The notes beneath the pieces were generated by a model. That model saw only the letters and a program-made list of their open reading frames with translations, ran no database searches and was not told where the DNA came from. The position numbers were made by a program, and so were the translations under genes. From an uncultured Collinsella sp. (GTDB lineage: Bacteria > Actinomycetota > Coriobacteriia > Coriobacteriales > Coriobacteriaceae), in NCBI GenBank assembly GCA_902478945.1, contig CABSMX010000006.1, positions 1-37,508 on the forward strand: 37,508 nt of DNA. Direction: 5' to 3'. Below, in pieces: positions 14,857 to 23,400 of this stretch. Each line of letters starts with the position of its first letter. The stretch's first letter is position 1.

Positions 14857-14889
14857 GACCGGCTTGCCCGCAGGCTAGCCGGTCTTTTT
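14857..14889 (+). terminator. Terminator of tatA
   Basis: GACCGGCT and AGCCGGTC pair over eight bases around a 12-base loop, followed by TTTTT. Confidence 0.85.
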
Positions 14890-14937
14890 CGTTTTGTTGA
14901 CAGTTGATCGTTACATCATAGTTGGGGAGATATCCGT

Positions 14938-15408
14938 ATGGACGCAAGCCAGATCGTACTGACCGCTGAGGGCCGCCAGAAGCTCGTCGAGGAGCTCGCT
15001 TGGCGTGAGGGCGATTACGCCAAGGAGATCGTCGAGGACATCAAGGAAGCCCGCGCGTTCGGCGACCTTTCGGAGAACTCCGAGTACGATGCCGCCAAGG
15101 ACAAGCAGGCCCAGAATGCTGCTCGCATTGCCGAGATTCAGGCCATCCTCGCCAACGCTCAGGTTGCTGCCACCACGGGCGATCTGACCGTCTCCATCGG
15201 TTCCACCGTTTCTCTGATCGATCCCAACGGTGAGGTCATGGAAGTCACGCTCGTCGGTACCACCGAGACCAACTCGCTCGAGCACAAGATCTCTAACGAG
15301 TCTCCGGTCGGTCACGCCATCATCGGTCACGGCGAGGGCGACTCCGTTGAGGTCGTTACGCCTTCTGGCAAGACCCGCGTCTACACCATCGCCAAGATCG
15401 CACGCTAG
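14938..15408 (+). CDS. greA: Transcription elongation factor GreA
   Basis: GreA rescues backtracked RNA polymerase by stimulating transcript cleavage through its secondary channel. At 156 residues it has the family length. The N-terminal coiled coil (about 1-75) contains EIVEDIKEARAFGDLSENSEYDAAKDKQA, with the acidic tip residues; the C-terminal FKBP-like domain has VSLIDPNGEVMEVTLVG and SPVGHAIIGHGEGDSVEV. A TTGACA box at 14897-14902 suggests its own promoter, but no clear -10 was found. A GGGGAG site stands about ten bases before the ATG. greA followed by lysS is a common pair. Confidence 0.96.
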   Translation: MDASQIVLTAEGRQKLVEELAWREGDYAKEIVEDIKEARAFGDLSENSEYDAAKDKQAQNAARIAEIQAILANAQVAATTGDLTVSIGSTVSLIDPNGEVMEVTLVGTTETNSLEHKISNESPVGHAIIGHGEGDSVEVVTPSGKTRVYTIAKIAR

Positions 15409-15436
15409 ACCACGGTCCCGCGTAAAGGTATGTTTT

Positions 15437-15470
15437 CGCTCCCTGGGACCGAATCCTGGGGAGCGTTTTA
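15437..15470 (+). terminator. Hairpin terminator between greA and lysS
   Basis: CGCTCCC and GGGAGCG pair over seven bases around a 14-base loop, then TTTTA. It lies 17 bases before lysS and may only partly stop read-through. Confidence 0.6.
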
Positions 15471-15487
15471 GTTTGAGGAGCTAACTT

Positions 15488-17452
15488 ATGGCAGAGAACC
15501 AGAACGTCGCCGATCAGGCCTCGACGCTCAACGACGAGCGCGCCACGCGTCTGGCAAAGCGCGCCGCCCTGTTCGAGGCGGGCCAGAACCCCTATCCCGA
15601 GCACTCCGAGATTGAGGACTATGTCGTCGACATTGAGGCTAAGTATGCCGATCTCGCCGATGGCGTGGACACCGAGGACGTTGTGAAGATCGGCGGCCGC
15701 GTGGTCGCCAAGCGCGGTCAGGGCAAGATCATGTTTATCGTCGTGCGCGACGCTACCGCCGAGATTCAGCTGTTCTGCCGCATCAACGACATGGACGAGG
15801 CAGCTTGGAATACGCTCAAGGCTCTCGACCTTGGTGACATCCTGGGCGTGACCGGCGTGGTTGTTCGCACCAAGCGCGGCCAGCTCTCCGTTGCCCCCAA
15901 GAGTGCGACCCTGCTCTCCAAGGCTGTTCGTCCGTTGCCCGAGAAGTTCCACGGTCTTTCCGATAAGGAGACCCGTTATCGTCAGCGCTATGTCGACCTG
16001 ATTGCCAACGACGATGTTCGCGAGACCTTCCGCAAGCGCTCGCAGATTCTCTCCACTTTCCGCCGCTTTATGGAGTCCGACGGCTACATGGAGGTCGAGA
16101 CCCCCATTCTGCAGACTATCCAGGGTGGCGCTACGGCTAAGCCGTTCATCACGCACTTCAACGCGCTCGATCAAGAGTGCTACCTGCGCATTGCTACCGA
16201 GCTGCACCTCAAGCGCTGCATCGTCGGTGGCTTTGAGCGTGTCTTCGAGATTGGCCGCATCTTCCGTAACGAGGGCATGGACCTTACCCACAACCCCGAG
16301 TTCACCACGATGGAGGCCTACCGTGCCTTCTCCGACCTCGAGGGCATGAAGGCGCTCGCCCAGGGTGTCATCAAGGCTGCCAACAAGGCCATCGGCAACC
16401 CCGAGGTCATTGAGTACCAGGGTCAGACCATCGATCTTTCCGGTGAGTGGGCAAGCCGTCCCATGACCGACATCGTCTCGGACGTGCTCGGCAAGCAGGT
16501 CACCATCGACACGCCGGTCGAGGAGCTTGCCGCCGCCGCACGCGAGAAGGGCCTGGAGATTAAGCCCGAGTGGACTGCTGGCAAGATCATCGCCGAGATT
16601 TACGATGAGCTGGGCGAGGACACCATCGTCAACCCGACCTTCGTATGCGATTACCCCATCGAGGTCAGCCCGCTTGCCAAGCGTTTTGAGGACGATCCGC
16701 GCCTGACGCACCGCTTTGAGCTGGTCATCGCCGGCCACGAGTACGCCAACGCATTCTCCGAGCTCAACGATCCGGTCGACCAGGCCGAGCGCTTTGCCGC
16801 CCAGATGGCCGAGAAGGCGGGCGGCGACGACGAGGCTATGGAGTACGACGAGGACTACGTGCGCGCCCTCGAGTACGGTATGCCTCCCGCGGGCGGCATC
16901 GGCATCGGCATCGACCGCGTGGTCATGCTGCTCACCAACCAGGCTTCCATTCGCGACGTCCTGCTGTTCCCGCACATGAAGCCCGAGAAGGGTTTCCAGT
17001 CCGGTGCCGCCGCTGCCAAGGCTGCCGAGGCCGGCAACGCCGCAAGCCCGTTCGTCAAGCCGCTCAAGCCCACGCTCGACTACTCCAAGATCGCCGTTGA
17101 GCCGCTGTTCGAGGAGTTCGTCGACTTCGATACCTTCTCCAAGAGCGATTTCCGCGCTGTGAAGGTCAAGGCATGCGAGGCCGTCAAGAAGTCCAAGAAG
17201 CTGCTGAACTTTACGCTCGACGATGGTACCGGTACCGACCGCACCATCCTCTCCGGTATTCACGCTTATTACGAGCCCGAGGACCTGGTCGGCAAGACCT
17301 TGCTCGCCATCACCAACCTGCCTCCGCGCAAGATGATGGGTATTCCCAGCTGCGGTATGCTGATCAGCGCCATCCACGTGGAGGAGGGCGAGGAGCGCCT
17401 CAACCTGATCCAGCTCGACGCTTCCATCCCCGCCGGCGCAAAGATGTACTAG
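15488..17452 (+). CDS. lysS: Lysyl-tRNA synthetase with C-terminal tRNA-binding domain
   Basis: A class-II LysRS. An N-terminal OB-fold anticodon-binding domain (about 60-150) leads to the catalytic core, with motif 2 around FEIGRIFRNEGMD (about 250-265) and motif 3 in GGIGIGIDRVVMLL (about 469-481). Bacterial LysRS normally ends just after motif 3 at about 500 residues. This protein continues to 654: residues about 530-654 form an EMAP/Trbp111-type tRNA-binding domain (DFRAVKVKACEAVKKSKKLLNF, the LPPRKMMGIPSCGML loop, and LDASIPAGAKMY), as usually found at the end of MetRS. The frame is continuous with no sign of an artefact. AGGAG precedes the ATG. A structured element starts three bases after the stop. 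Confidence 0.95.
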   Translation: MAENQNVADQASTLNDERATRLAKRAALFEAGQNPYPEHSEIEDYVVDIEAKYADLADGVDTEDVVKIGGRVVAKRGQGKIMFIVVRDATAEIQLFCRINDMDEAAWNTLKALDLGDILGVTGVVVRTKRGQLSVAPKSATLLSKAVRPLPEKFHGLSDKETRYRQRYVDLIANDDVRETFRKRSQILSTFRRFMESDGYMEVETPILQTIQGGATAKPFITHFNALDQECYLRIATELHLKRCIVGGFERVFEIGRIFRNEGMDLTHNPEFTTMEAYRAFSDLEGMKALAQGVIKAANKAIGNPEVIEYQGQTIDLSGEWASRPMTDIVSDVLGKQVTIDTPVEELAAAAREKGLEIKPEWTAGKIIAEIYDELGEDTIVNPTFVCDYPIEVSPLAKRFEDDPRLTHRFELVIAGHEYANAFSELNDPVDQAERFAAQMAEKAGGDDEAMEYDEDYVRALEYGMPPAGGIGIGIDRVVMLLTNQASIRDVLLFPHMKPEKGFQSGAAAAKAAEAGNAASPFVKPLKPTLDYSKIAVEPLFEEFVDFDTFSKSDFRAVKVKACEAVKKSKKLLNFTLDDGTGTDRTILSGIHAYYEPEDLVGKTLLAITNLPPRKMMGIPSCGMLISAIHVEEGEERLNLIQLDASIPAGAKMY

Positions 17453-17455
17453 GGG

Positions 17456-17601
17456 GTTACGGCGTTTTACCAAACGCCGTAACTGCTCGACGCTGCAAGC
17501 CCGCCAGAGCGGCAATCTGCCTTTCAACTTCGGCGGCATGACCAAAAGGTCAATGCCGCCTCGTTTCAAGGCACCTTGCTCGCTCTGGCGGGTTTTCGCT
17601 G
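17456..17601 (+). ncRNA. Structured intergenic element, copy B
   Basis: The second full copy of the element at 12816. P1 is a perfect 12-bp stem (17456-17467 with 17472-17483), again with loop TACC, followed by CTCGACGCTGCA. P2 pairs 17497-17511 with 17581-17595 (15 bp, one G-U). P3 pairs TGCCTT (17518) with AAGGCA (17568). P4 is a 12-bp apical stem with one bulged A and loop AAAA. The P2-P3 internal loop keeps AATC and CCTTG. Stem sequences differ from copy A in P1, P2 and half of P3, yet all pair. The next 170 bases to the exporter gene hold only short imperfect hairpins and no clear promoter. Confidence 0.6.
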
Positions 17602-17773
17602 TCGGTGCCATAGCATCGGCGTTGCCTTGGCCGTCAATAGTCATTGGGGGCGTTCTCAAACGACTACCCAACGGCTATTGCACACATGGCTCGCATGACA
17701 GCCGTCTCTTTTATGTTTCCTTTAGCCGTCGCTGTCTAGGATGGGGGTTAGTCGATAGGAAGGGAGCACCGGG

Positions 17774-19342
17774 ATGGACGATGCGAGCGAGCGTGCTATC
17801 GAAGAGGACATGCTCGATCAGTTCAATTACTTTGATGATGAGGACGAGGAGCTGATCGACCGTCGCGAGCCAGCGCCGCTTGATTCCTTTGATCTGATCG
17901 ATGAAGAGCCCGACGAGGACGAGGGCGAATCGGCGGAGCCCCCACAGTCTTCGCGCCTTGACTCGCTGCTTTCGAGAGCCCCCATGCACCACGGTGTCCG
18001 TGCCGGCGCGCTCCATATGAAAACTGACTGGCACCAGATCGTGACGGCAGGCGATGAACTTGCCGTCGATGCGCCGCTCACCGATAAATCATCCATCATC
18101 TGCCGCACCGGTATGCTTATGCTCGCGAGCGGAACGGGTGCCTGGCGCGTGCGCGATACCATGAATCGTGTTGCTGACGTGCTCGGCGTCACGATTCACG
18201 TCGACCTGAGTCTCCTGTCGTTTGAGTGCACCTGCATCGAAGATGGCCACTGCTTTAACGAGGTTGTCAGCCTGCCCACAACGGGAGTCAATACCCATCG
18301 CATCTGGATGATGGAGAGCTTCTTAAAGGAAATCGAGATTTACGGGCGCCGGTTTACCGTGCACGAATACCACGAGATGCTCAAGACCGTTGAGAGCTCA
18401 AAGCCCGATTACGCTCCCTGGCAACAGGGCCTTGCGGCGGCCTGTGCTTGTGGCGCCTTCGTCTTTTTGCTCGGCGGCGGCCCTATCGAGATGGCCTGCG
18501 CGTTCGTAGGCGCTGGTGTCGGCAATTTTGCTCGCTCCCATATTCTCAAGCAGGGCCTTGGTCAGTTCAGCGCGCTGACGACCGGCGTTGCGCTCGCTTG
18601 CGTTTCGTATCTGCTGGCATTGCTCGGCCTTGGCCAGGTCATACCGGGGGCAATGTCGCACCAAGAAGGCTATATCGGCGCCATGCTCTTTGTGATTCCC
18701 GGCTTTCCGCTCATTACGGCAGGCCTCGACATCGCTAAGCTCGACATGCGAAGCGGTATCGAGCGCCTTTCATATGCCGTATCGATTATTGTGATGGCGA
18801 CCCTCGTAGGTTGGATGGTTGCCGAGTGTGTTGGCCTAGCGCCGGACGACTTTGCCCCACTGGGCCTTTCGCCGCTTGCCCTTACGCTCCTGCGCGTGGT
18901 GATGAGCTTCGTTGGCGTATTCGGCTTCTCGGTGATGTTCAACAGCCCGGTAAAGATGGCCGCGGCAGCTGGGTTGATCGGTGCCGTGTCCAATACCCTG
19001 CGTCTGACCCTTGTCGATGCGCCGACGATGATTCCCTTCCTGGGCCTCAGCACGGGAATGCCTCCCGAGGCAGCAGCGTTTATCGGCGCGCTGGTATCGG
19101 GGCTGCTCGCAAGCTTGGCTGAAGTCAAGCTCACCTACCCGCGCATCGCCCTCACGGTGCCTTCGATTGTCATTATGGTGCCCGGTCTGTATCTCTATCG
19201 CTCTATGTATTACATGTGCACCTTCGACACAGTCAATATGCTCGGCTGGTTTGTGCGCGCAGTGCTCATCGTAGCGTTTCTGCCCGTTGGGCTGGGTGTG
19301 GCGAGAACTCTCACCGACCCTCGCTGGCGCCACACCAGCTAA
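17774..19342 (+). CDS. Threonine/serine exporter family protein (ThrE-like)
   Basis: A 522-residue membrane protein joining both halves of the ThrE architecture. Residues 1-85 are a hydrophilic, Asp/Glu-rich leader. The first half (about 105-345) opens with TGMLMLASGTGAWRVRDTMNR, the signature of the ThrE (DUF1212) domain, and continues into membrane helices from about residue 218. The second half (about 360-515) is the ThrE_2 (DUF3815) part, again with several helices. About ten membrane segments can be counted. Relatives such as Corynebacterium ThrE export threonine and serine; the substrate here is inferred. AGGAAGGGAG lies eight bases before the ATG. It appears monocistronic, with repeat hairpins after it. 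Confidence 0.85.
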   Translation: MDDASERAIEEDMLDQFNYFDDEDEELIDRREPAPLDSFDLIDEEPDEDEGESAEPPQSSRLDSLLSRAPMHHGVRAGALHMKTDWHQIVTAGDELAVDAPLTDKSSIICRTGMLMLASGTGAWRVRDTMNRVADVLGVTIHVDLSLLSFECTCIEDGHCFNEVVSLPTTGVNTHRIWMMESFLKEIEIYGRRFTVHEYHEMLKTVESSKPDYAPWQQGLAAACACGAFVFLLGGGPIEMACAFVGAGVGNFARSHILKQGLGQFSALTTGVALACVSYLLALLGLGQVIPGAMSHQEGYIGAMLFVIPGFPLITAGLDIAKLDMRSGIERLSYAVSIIVMATLVGWMVAECVGLAPDDFAPLGLSPLALTLLRVVMSFVGVFGFSVMFNSPVKMAAAAGLIGAVSNTLRLTLVDAPTMIPFLGLSTGMPPEAAAFIGALVSGLLASLAEVKLTYPRIALTVPSIVIMVPGLYLYRSMYYMCTFDTVNMLGWFVRAVLIVAFLPVGLGVARTLTDPRWRHTS

Positions 19343-19375
19343 TTGGTACAAGGGGGACAGGTTACTTTGCACCAA
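19343..19375 (+). repeat. REP-like hairpin with GGGGACAGGTT loop
   Basis: TTGGTACAA and TTGCACCAA pair at eight of nine positions around a loop containing GGGGGACAGGTTA. The same GGGACAGGTT core sits in the hairpin loop after rph (11578-11614). From memory, similar GGGGACAGGTTAC-type palindromes are scattered in many genomes next to REP-associated tyrosine transposases; none is in this window. Confidence 0.45.
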
Positions 19376-19378
19376 AAG

Positions 19379-19445
19379 AGTTGCGGTGAAATAGGGACTG
19401 AATTGCTGCTTAAAGGGTCAAAACAGTCCGTATTCCACCGCAACT
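19379..19445. repeat. Long intergenic hairpin
   Basis: Bases 19379-19400 (starting AGTTGCGGTG) and 19424-19445 pair at 20 of 22 positions around a 23-base loop. There is no T-run, so a terminator is unlikely. It directly follows the REP-like hairpin and may be part of the same compound repeat. Confidence 0.5.
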
Positions 19446-19494
19446 TATGGGGTCGGGGGATTATCGGTGCCCTGCATCTTCATAAACTCAACGC

Positions 19495-19524
19495 TTACGA
19501 AGCGCATGCGTTTCGTGCTAGGCT
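19495..19524 (+). promoter_or_regulatory. Possible promoter with overlapping inverted repeat
   Basis: TTACGA and TAGGCT are 18 bases apart. An inverted repeat, ACGAAGCGCA and TGCGTTTCGT (19497-19516, nine of ten pairs), overlaps the -35 box. Both lie upstream of the leader terminator of the DUF2798-like gene. The boxes are weak. Confidence 0.3.
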
Positions 19525-19560
19525 GGTTCCACCACATAAGTAGTCGCAGACGCGCGTACC

Positions 19561-19611
19561 ACGGGCGGGCGAGATGAAGTTCCAACAGCTCCATCTTGCC
19601 CGCCCGTTTTT
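19561..19611 (+). terminator. Leader terminator upstream of the DUF2798-like gene
   Basis: ACGGGCGGGC pairs with GCCCGCCCGT (ten bases), continued inside by AGATG/CATCT after a mismatch, and followed by TTTTT. It stands 45 bases before the start codon of the next gene. It could end the exporter transcript or attenuate the downstream gene. Confidence 0.6.
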
Positions 19612-19655
19612 GTTGCGTGGCGCCGCGGTACAACACAGAGAGGAATCTGCCCTTT

Positions 19656-20204
19656 ATGCCTATCAACAAACGAGAGAGCCTGCTGTTCACCTTTATCATG
19701 TGCTTTTGCATGGTGCTCTGGATGAGCATCTACAACGTTGCCCTGCAGCACGGGGCCATCAACGGCGAGGTCGTTGCCGCTGCGTGGCTCGGCTTCCCCG
19801 TTGCCTACATTTTTGCCATGTGCTGCGACTGGTTCGTCGCCAGCCCGCTCGCCAAGGGTTTCGCCTTTAAGTACTTGGTCACGCCGGGCAAGAGCTCACC
19901 ACTTGCCATGACGCTCGCCGTCAGCTCCTGCATGGTCGTTCCCATGGTCATCATCATGTCGCTGTACGGTGCCTGCGAGGGTCTGACGCACATGCCCGGC
20001 GGCATCCTTGCGAACCTGTATTCCGTGCCTGCGATCTGGATGATCAACATCCCGCATAATTTTGTGATGGCGCTGCCGTGGAACCTTTTGGTAGCCGGTC
20101 CGATTTCCCACTTCGTCTTCCGTCGCGCCTTCCCTGTGGGGACGGTTTTCGAGGAGGAGCATGCCGAGCTCTTGGAGCAGGCTATGGCTCCTGAGTGCGA
20201 GTAG
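19656..20204 (+). CDS. DUF2798-like membrane protein
   Basis: A 182-residue integral membrane protein with about four helices: residues about 9-30, 38-60, 82-106 and 125-150. The segment TPGKSSPLAMTLAVSSCMVVPMV and the paired-helix layout resemble DUF2798 proteins, whose function is unknown. The C-terminal 25 residues are soluble and acidic. The ATG is preceded by AGAGAGG at about 12 bases, slightly long but the only purine-rich site; an in-frame upstream start would put the leader hairpin inside the gene. No neighbour hints at a role. A terminator follows at 20371. Confidence 0.75.
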   Translation: MPINKRESLLFTFIMCFCMVLWMSIYNVALQHGAINGEVVAAAWLGFPVAYIFAMCCDWFVASPLAKGFAFKYLVTPGKSSPLAMTLAVSSCMVVPMVIIMSLYGACEGLTHMPGGILANLYSVPAIWMINIPHNFVMALPWNLLVAGPISHFVFRRAFPVGTVFEEEHAELLEQAMAPECE

Positions 20205-20207
20205 CTC

Positions 20208-20257
20208 GCTTAGGGATCTGCTGAGCGCGGGCGACTTGCTTGGTTGGAGCCCTAAGC
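20208..20257. repeat. Long-loop hairpin after the DUF2798-like gene
   Basis: GCTTAGGG and CCCTAAGC are perfect 8-base arms around a 34-base loop, starting four bases after the stop codon. There is no T-run. The next 110 bases hold further GC-rich arms (CGGGC/GCCCG) but no gene. Confidence 0.4.
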
Positions 20258-20370
20258 GTGGATAGCTCTCTCGGCGACATCGCGGGCGTGAGCGGTGCGC
20301 ATGACCGGAGGGCCCGTGCTGCTCCGTTGCCCGACGTGCTAGCGCGCAGAAGAATCTGTTGGTGCATTCG

Positions 20371-20403
20371 GCGGCTGCTGAAGCGTTTCGGCAGCCGCTT
20401 TTT
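20371..20403 (+). terminator. Intrinsic terminator
   Basis: GCGGCTGC and GCAGCCGC pair over eight bases, extended inside by GAA/TTC, and are followed by TTTTT. It separates the DUF2798-like gene from the activase operon. Confidence 0.8.
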
Positions 20404-20415
20404 ATACGGAGTTTA

Positions 20416-20436
20416 AATACAACAGTCTGTTGTATT
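20416..20436. promoter_or_regulatory. Palindromic operator of the activase-tetR operon
   Basis: A perfect inverted repeat with arms AATACAACA and TGTTGTATT and a three-base spacer, 49 bases before the activase start. It lies in an AT-rich patch with TATA-like boxes on its downstream side (GTATAT near 20447). A 21-bp palindrome of this kind is typical for TetR-family repressors, and the operon's second gene encodes one, so autoregulation is likely. Confidence 0.7.
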
Positions 20437-20485
20437 ACGTAGAGTGGTATATCTCTAGCAGGAAAAATGCGAGAGACGGAGCATT

Positions 20486-23400
20486 ATGGCGTTGCTAGTA
20501 GGACTGGACGTAGGGTCGACGACGACCAAAGTTTACGCGATGCACGAGGATATGACCGAGGCGTGGTGGGGATATCGCCGCCACGGGGCGTGTCAGACAG
20601 CGAGCGTGCGCGCCATGCTCGGCGAGCTCGCCGAGCGCTTTCCCCATGAGTCGCTGCGCGTTGCGGTGACCGGCTCGGGTGCGCGCGATATCGCGACCGC
20701 GCTGGGCGCCTCGTACGTTCAGGAGGTGGTCGCCAACGCGCTCGCGATCAGCAGGTTCTATCCGCAGACGCGCTGCGCCATCGAGCTGGGCGGCCAAGAC
20801 GCCAAGATGATCTTCTTCCGCACCAACGATAAGGGAGACATCGAGGTTGCCGACATGCGCATGAACGGTTCGTGCGCAGGCGGTACCGGTGCATTTATCG
20901 ACGAGATGGCAAAGCTCATGGGGGTCGGCACCGAATCGGGCGAGTTCGAGCAGCTCGCAAGCCGGGGAACGACCGTCCACGAGGTCTCGGGCCGCTGCGG
21001 CGTGTACGCAAAGACCGATATCCAGCCGCTGCTCAACGAGGGCATTCCTACCACCGACCTGGCGCTTTCGGCGCTTCACGCGGTCGCCCGCCAAACGATC
21101 GGCGGTCTGGCCCAGGGTATCGACATCGAGCCGCCGGTAATCTTCGAGGGCGGTACGCTCGCCTACAACCCCACGCTGGTCCGCGTGTTCCGGGAGCAAC
21201 TGAATCTATCGGACGATCAGGTTATCGTCCCGCGCGATCCGCAGATCATGGTCGCGCGCGGTGCCGCCCTGTCGCTGACCGACATGTTCGCATCGTCCCA
21301 ACCGATCGACCTTCCCGACGCTTTTGTCCGGCTGGATAAGCTCGAGACGGTCGCGCCCGCAAGCGGGGAGGGACGTCTTGCCCAGCCCTTTTTTGCCACA
21401 CCTGCCGAGCAGGCGGATTTTACGGCACGCCATGGCAAAGAGACGCCGGCAAAGGGTCCGGATACGTATGCGCCCGGAGAGACGGTGCGTGTGGCGCTCG
21501 GTATCGATTCGGGGAGCACGACGACCAAGTTCGCCCTGGTCGATGAGGCGGGTGAGCTTGTCGATTCGTTCTACGCGTCTAATAACGGCAGACCGCTCGA
21601 CGTCGCCCAACAGGGTCTTGTCAGCTTGAAGAACCGCTGGGAGACAGCGGGAGTCACGCTTGCGATCGATGCCGTGGGCACCACGGGATACGGCGAGGAG
21701 CTTTTCGCGCGCGCGTTCCACGCCGACTACCATACGGTCGAGACGGTCGCGCACGCCCGCGCCGCGTGCGCATGCGTTCCCGATGCGACCTTCGTGCTCG
21801 ACATCGGCGGACAGGATATGAAGGCCATCTGGCTCAACCACGGCGTGCTGACCGATATCGTCGTCAACGAGGCGTGCTCTGCGGGCTGCGGCTCGTTCCT
21901 CGAGGGTTTTGCCAAAAACCTCGGAATAGCCGTTGAGGATATCGCGACCGAGGCATTTTCGTCCAAAGCCCCCGCCGTTCTCGGCAGCCGCTGCACGGTG
22001 TTCATGAACAGCAGCGTCGTTTCCGAGCAGCGGCGCGGTAAGGGTCCGGGCGACATCATGGCCGGTCTCTGCCGTTCGATTATCGAGAACGTGTTCACCA
22101 AGGTCATTCGCGTTTCAAATCTCAACCGTCTGGGCGACAAAGTCGTCGTTCAGGGCGGCACGTTCCGAAACGACGCGGTGCTGCGCGCATTCGAGCAGTA
22201 TCTGGGCAAACCCGTCACGCGTGCGCCCCACCCGGGGCTGATGGGCGCTATCGGTATCGCCCTGCTCGCGCGCGAGGAATGCCGCAAGGGCGACGCCGGC
22301 ACGTCGTTTATCGGGCTCGATGCCGTGGAGCGCTTCGAGCATCGCGAGTTCGGCGGCGTTACCTGCCGTCGGTGCAACAACCGCTGCCAGCGCGCGGTCG
22401 TGGCATTTGGCGACGGCTCGCTTTACGTCACGGGCAATCGCTGCCCGCGCGGCGGCGCCATCTCATGGGATGAGCTCGTGCGCGAGGTTCCCGCGGCGGA
22501 GGAGCTGCGTCCGCAGGGTGCTTGCGAGGCACAGGCACCCGGCACGGGGCGCGACCGGACCGCGGCTGCCCCCAATCTCTTTGTCGACCGCGAGAAGCTG
22601 CTGTTCGAGTCGTGCCCCACGGTTCCCGTCTGCGGGGGGCGCGATGTCACGATCGGCATTCCCCGTGTGCTCGAGTTCTGGGACACCATGCCGTTCTGGT
22701 CGACGTTCTTCAGCACGCTCGGCTTTAAGGTGCGCGTCTCGGGACGCAGCACCAAGGCGATGTACGAGCGCGGTCTGGCGCACGTCACATCCGACACCGT
22801 GTGCTTCCCGGCCAAGCTCGTCCACGGGCACATCCGCAATCTCGTCGACGCCGGCGTCGACCGTATCTTCATGCCCATCATCACGACGGTGCCCACCGAA
22901 AACACCGCCTCTACCAGCGAGTGGATGTGCGCCGTCGTAAAGGGATACCCCTACGTGATGCGCAATTCCGATAACCCGGAGGAGCGTTTCGGCGTTCCGT
23001 TCGATACGCCGCTGTTCCACTGGTACGACGAGGGCGACCGAAACCGCCAGCTCAAGGCGTGGTGCAAGGAGACCTTCGATATCGATGCCGACCTGGTTGC
23101 CAAGGCGACCGAGCAGGCGGACCGCGCGCAGCAGACGTTTGAGAACCAGCTGCAGCTGCGCGGCAGGCAGGTGCTCGAGAACGTGCGCGAGGACGGCGGC
23201 TACGCGGTGGTGATCGCTTCGCGCCCGTACCACAACGACCCGCTGGTCAACCACGGGCTGCCCAAGCTCTTCTCTGAGCGCGGCATCCCCGTCCTGACGC
23301 CCGATGCGGTGCCGGGGGTCTGCAACGTCGATCTTTCCAACAGCCGCATCGACATCGTGAACAACTACCATGCGCGCATGCTGTCGTGCGCGGTCATCGT

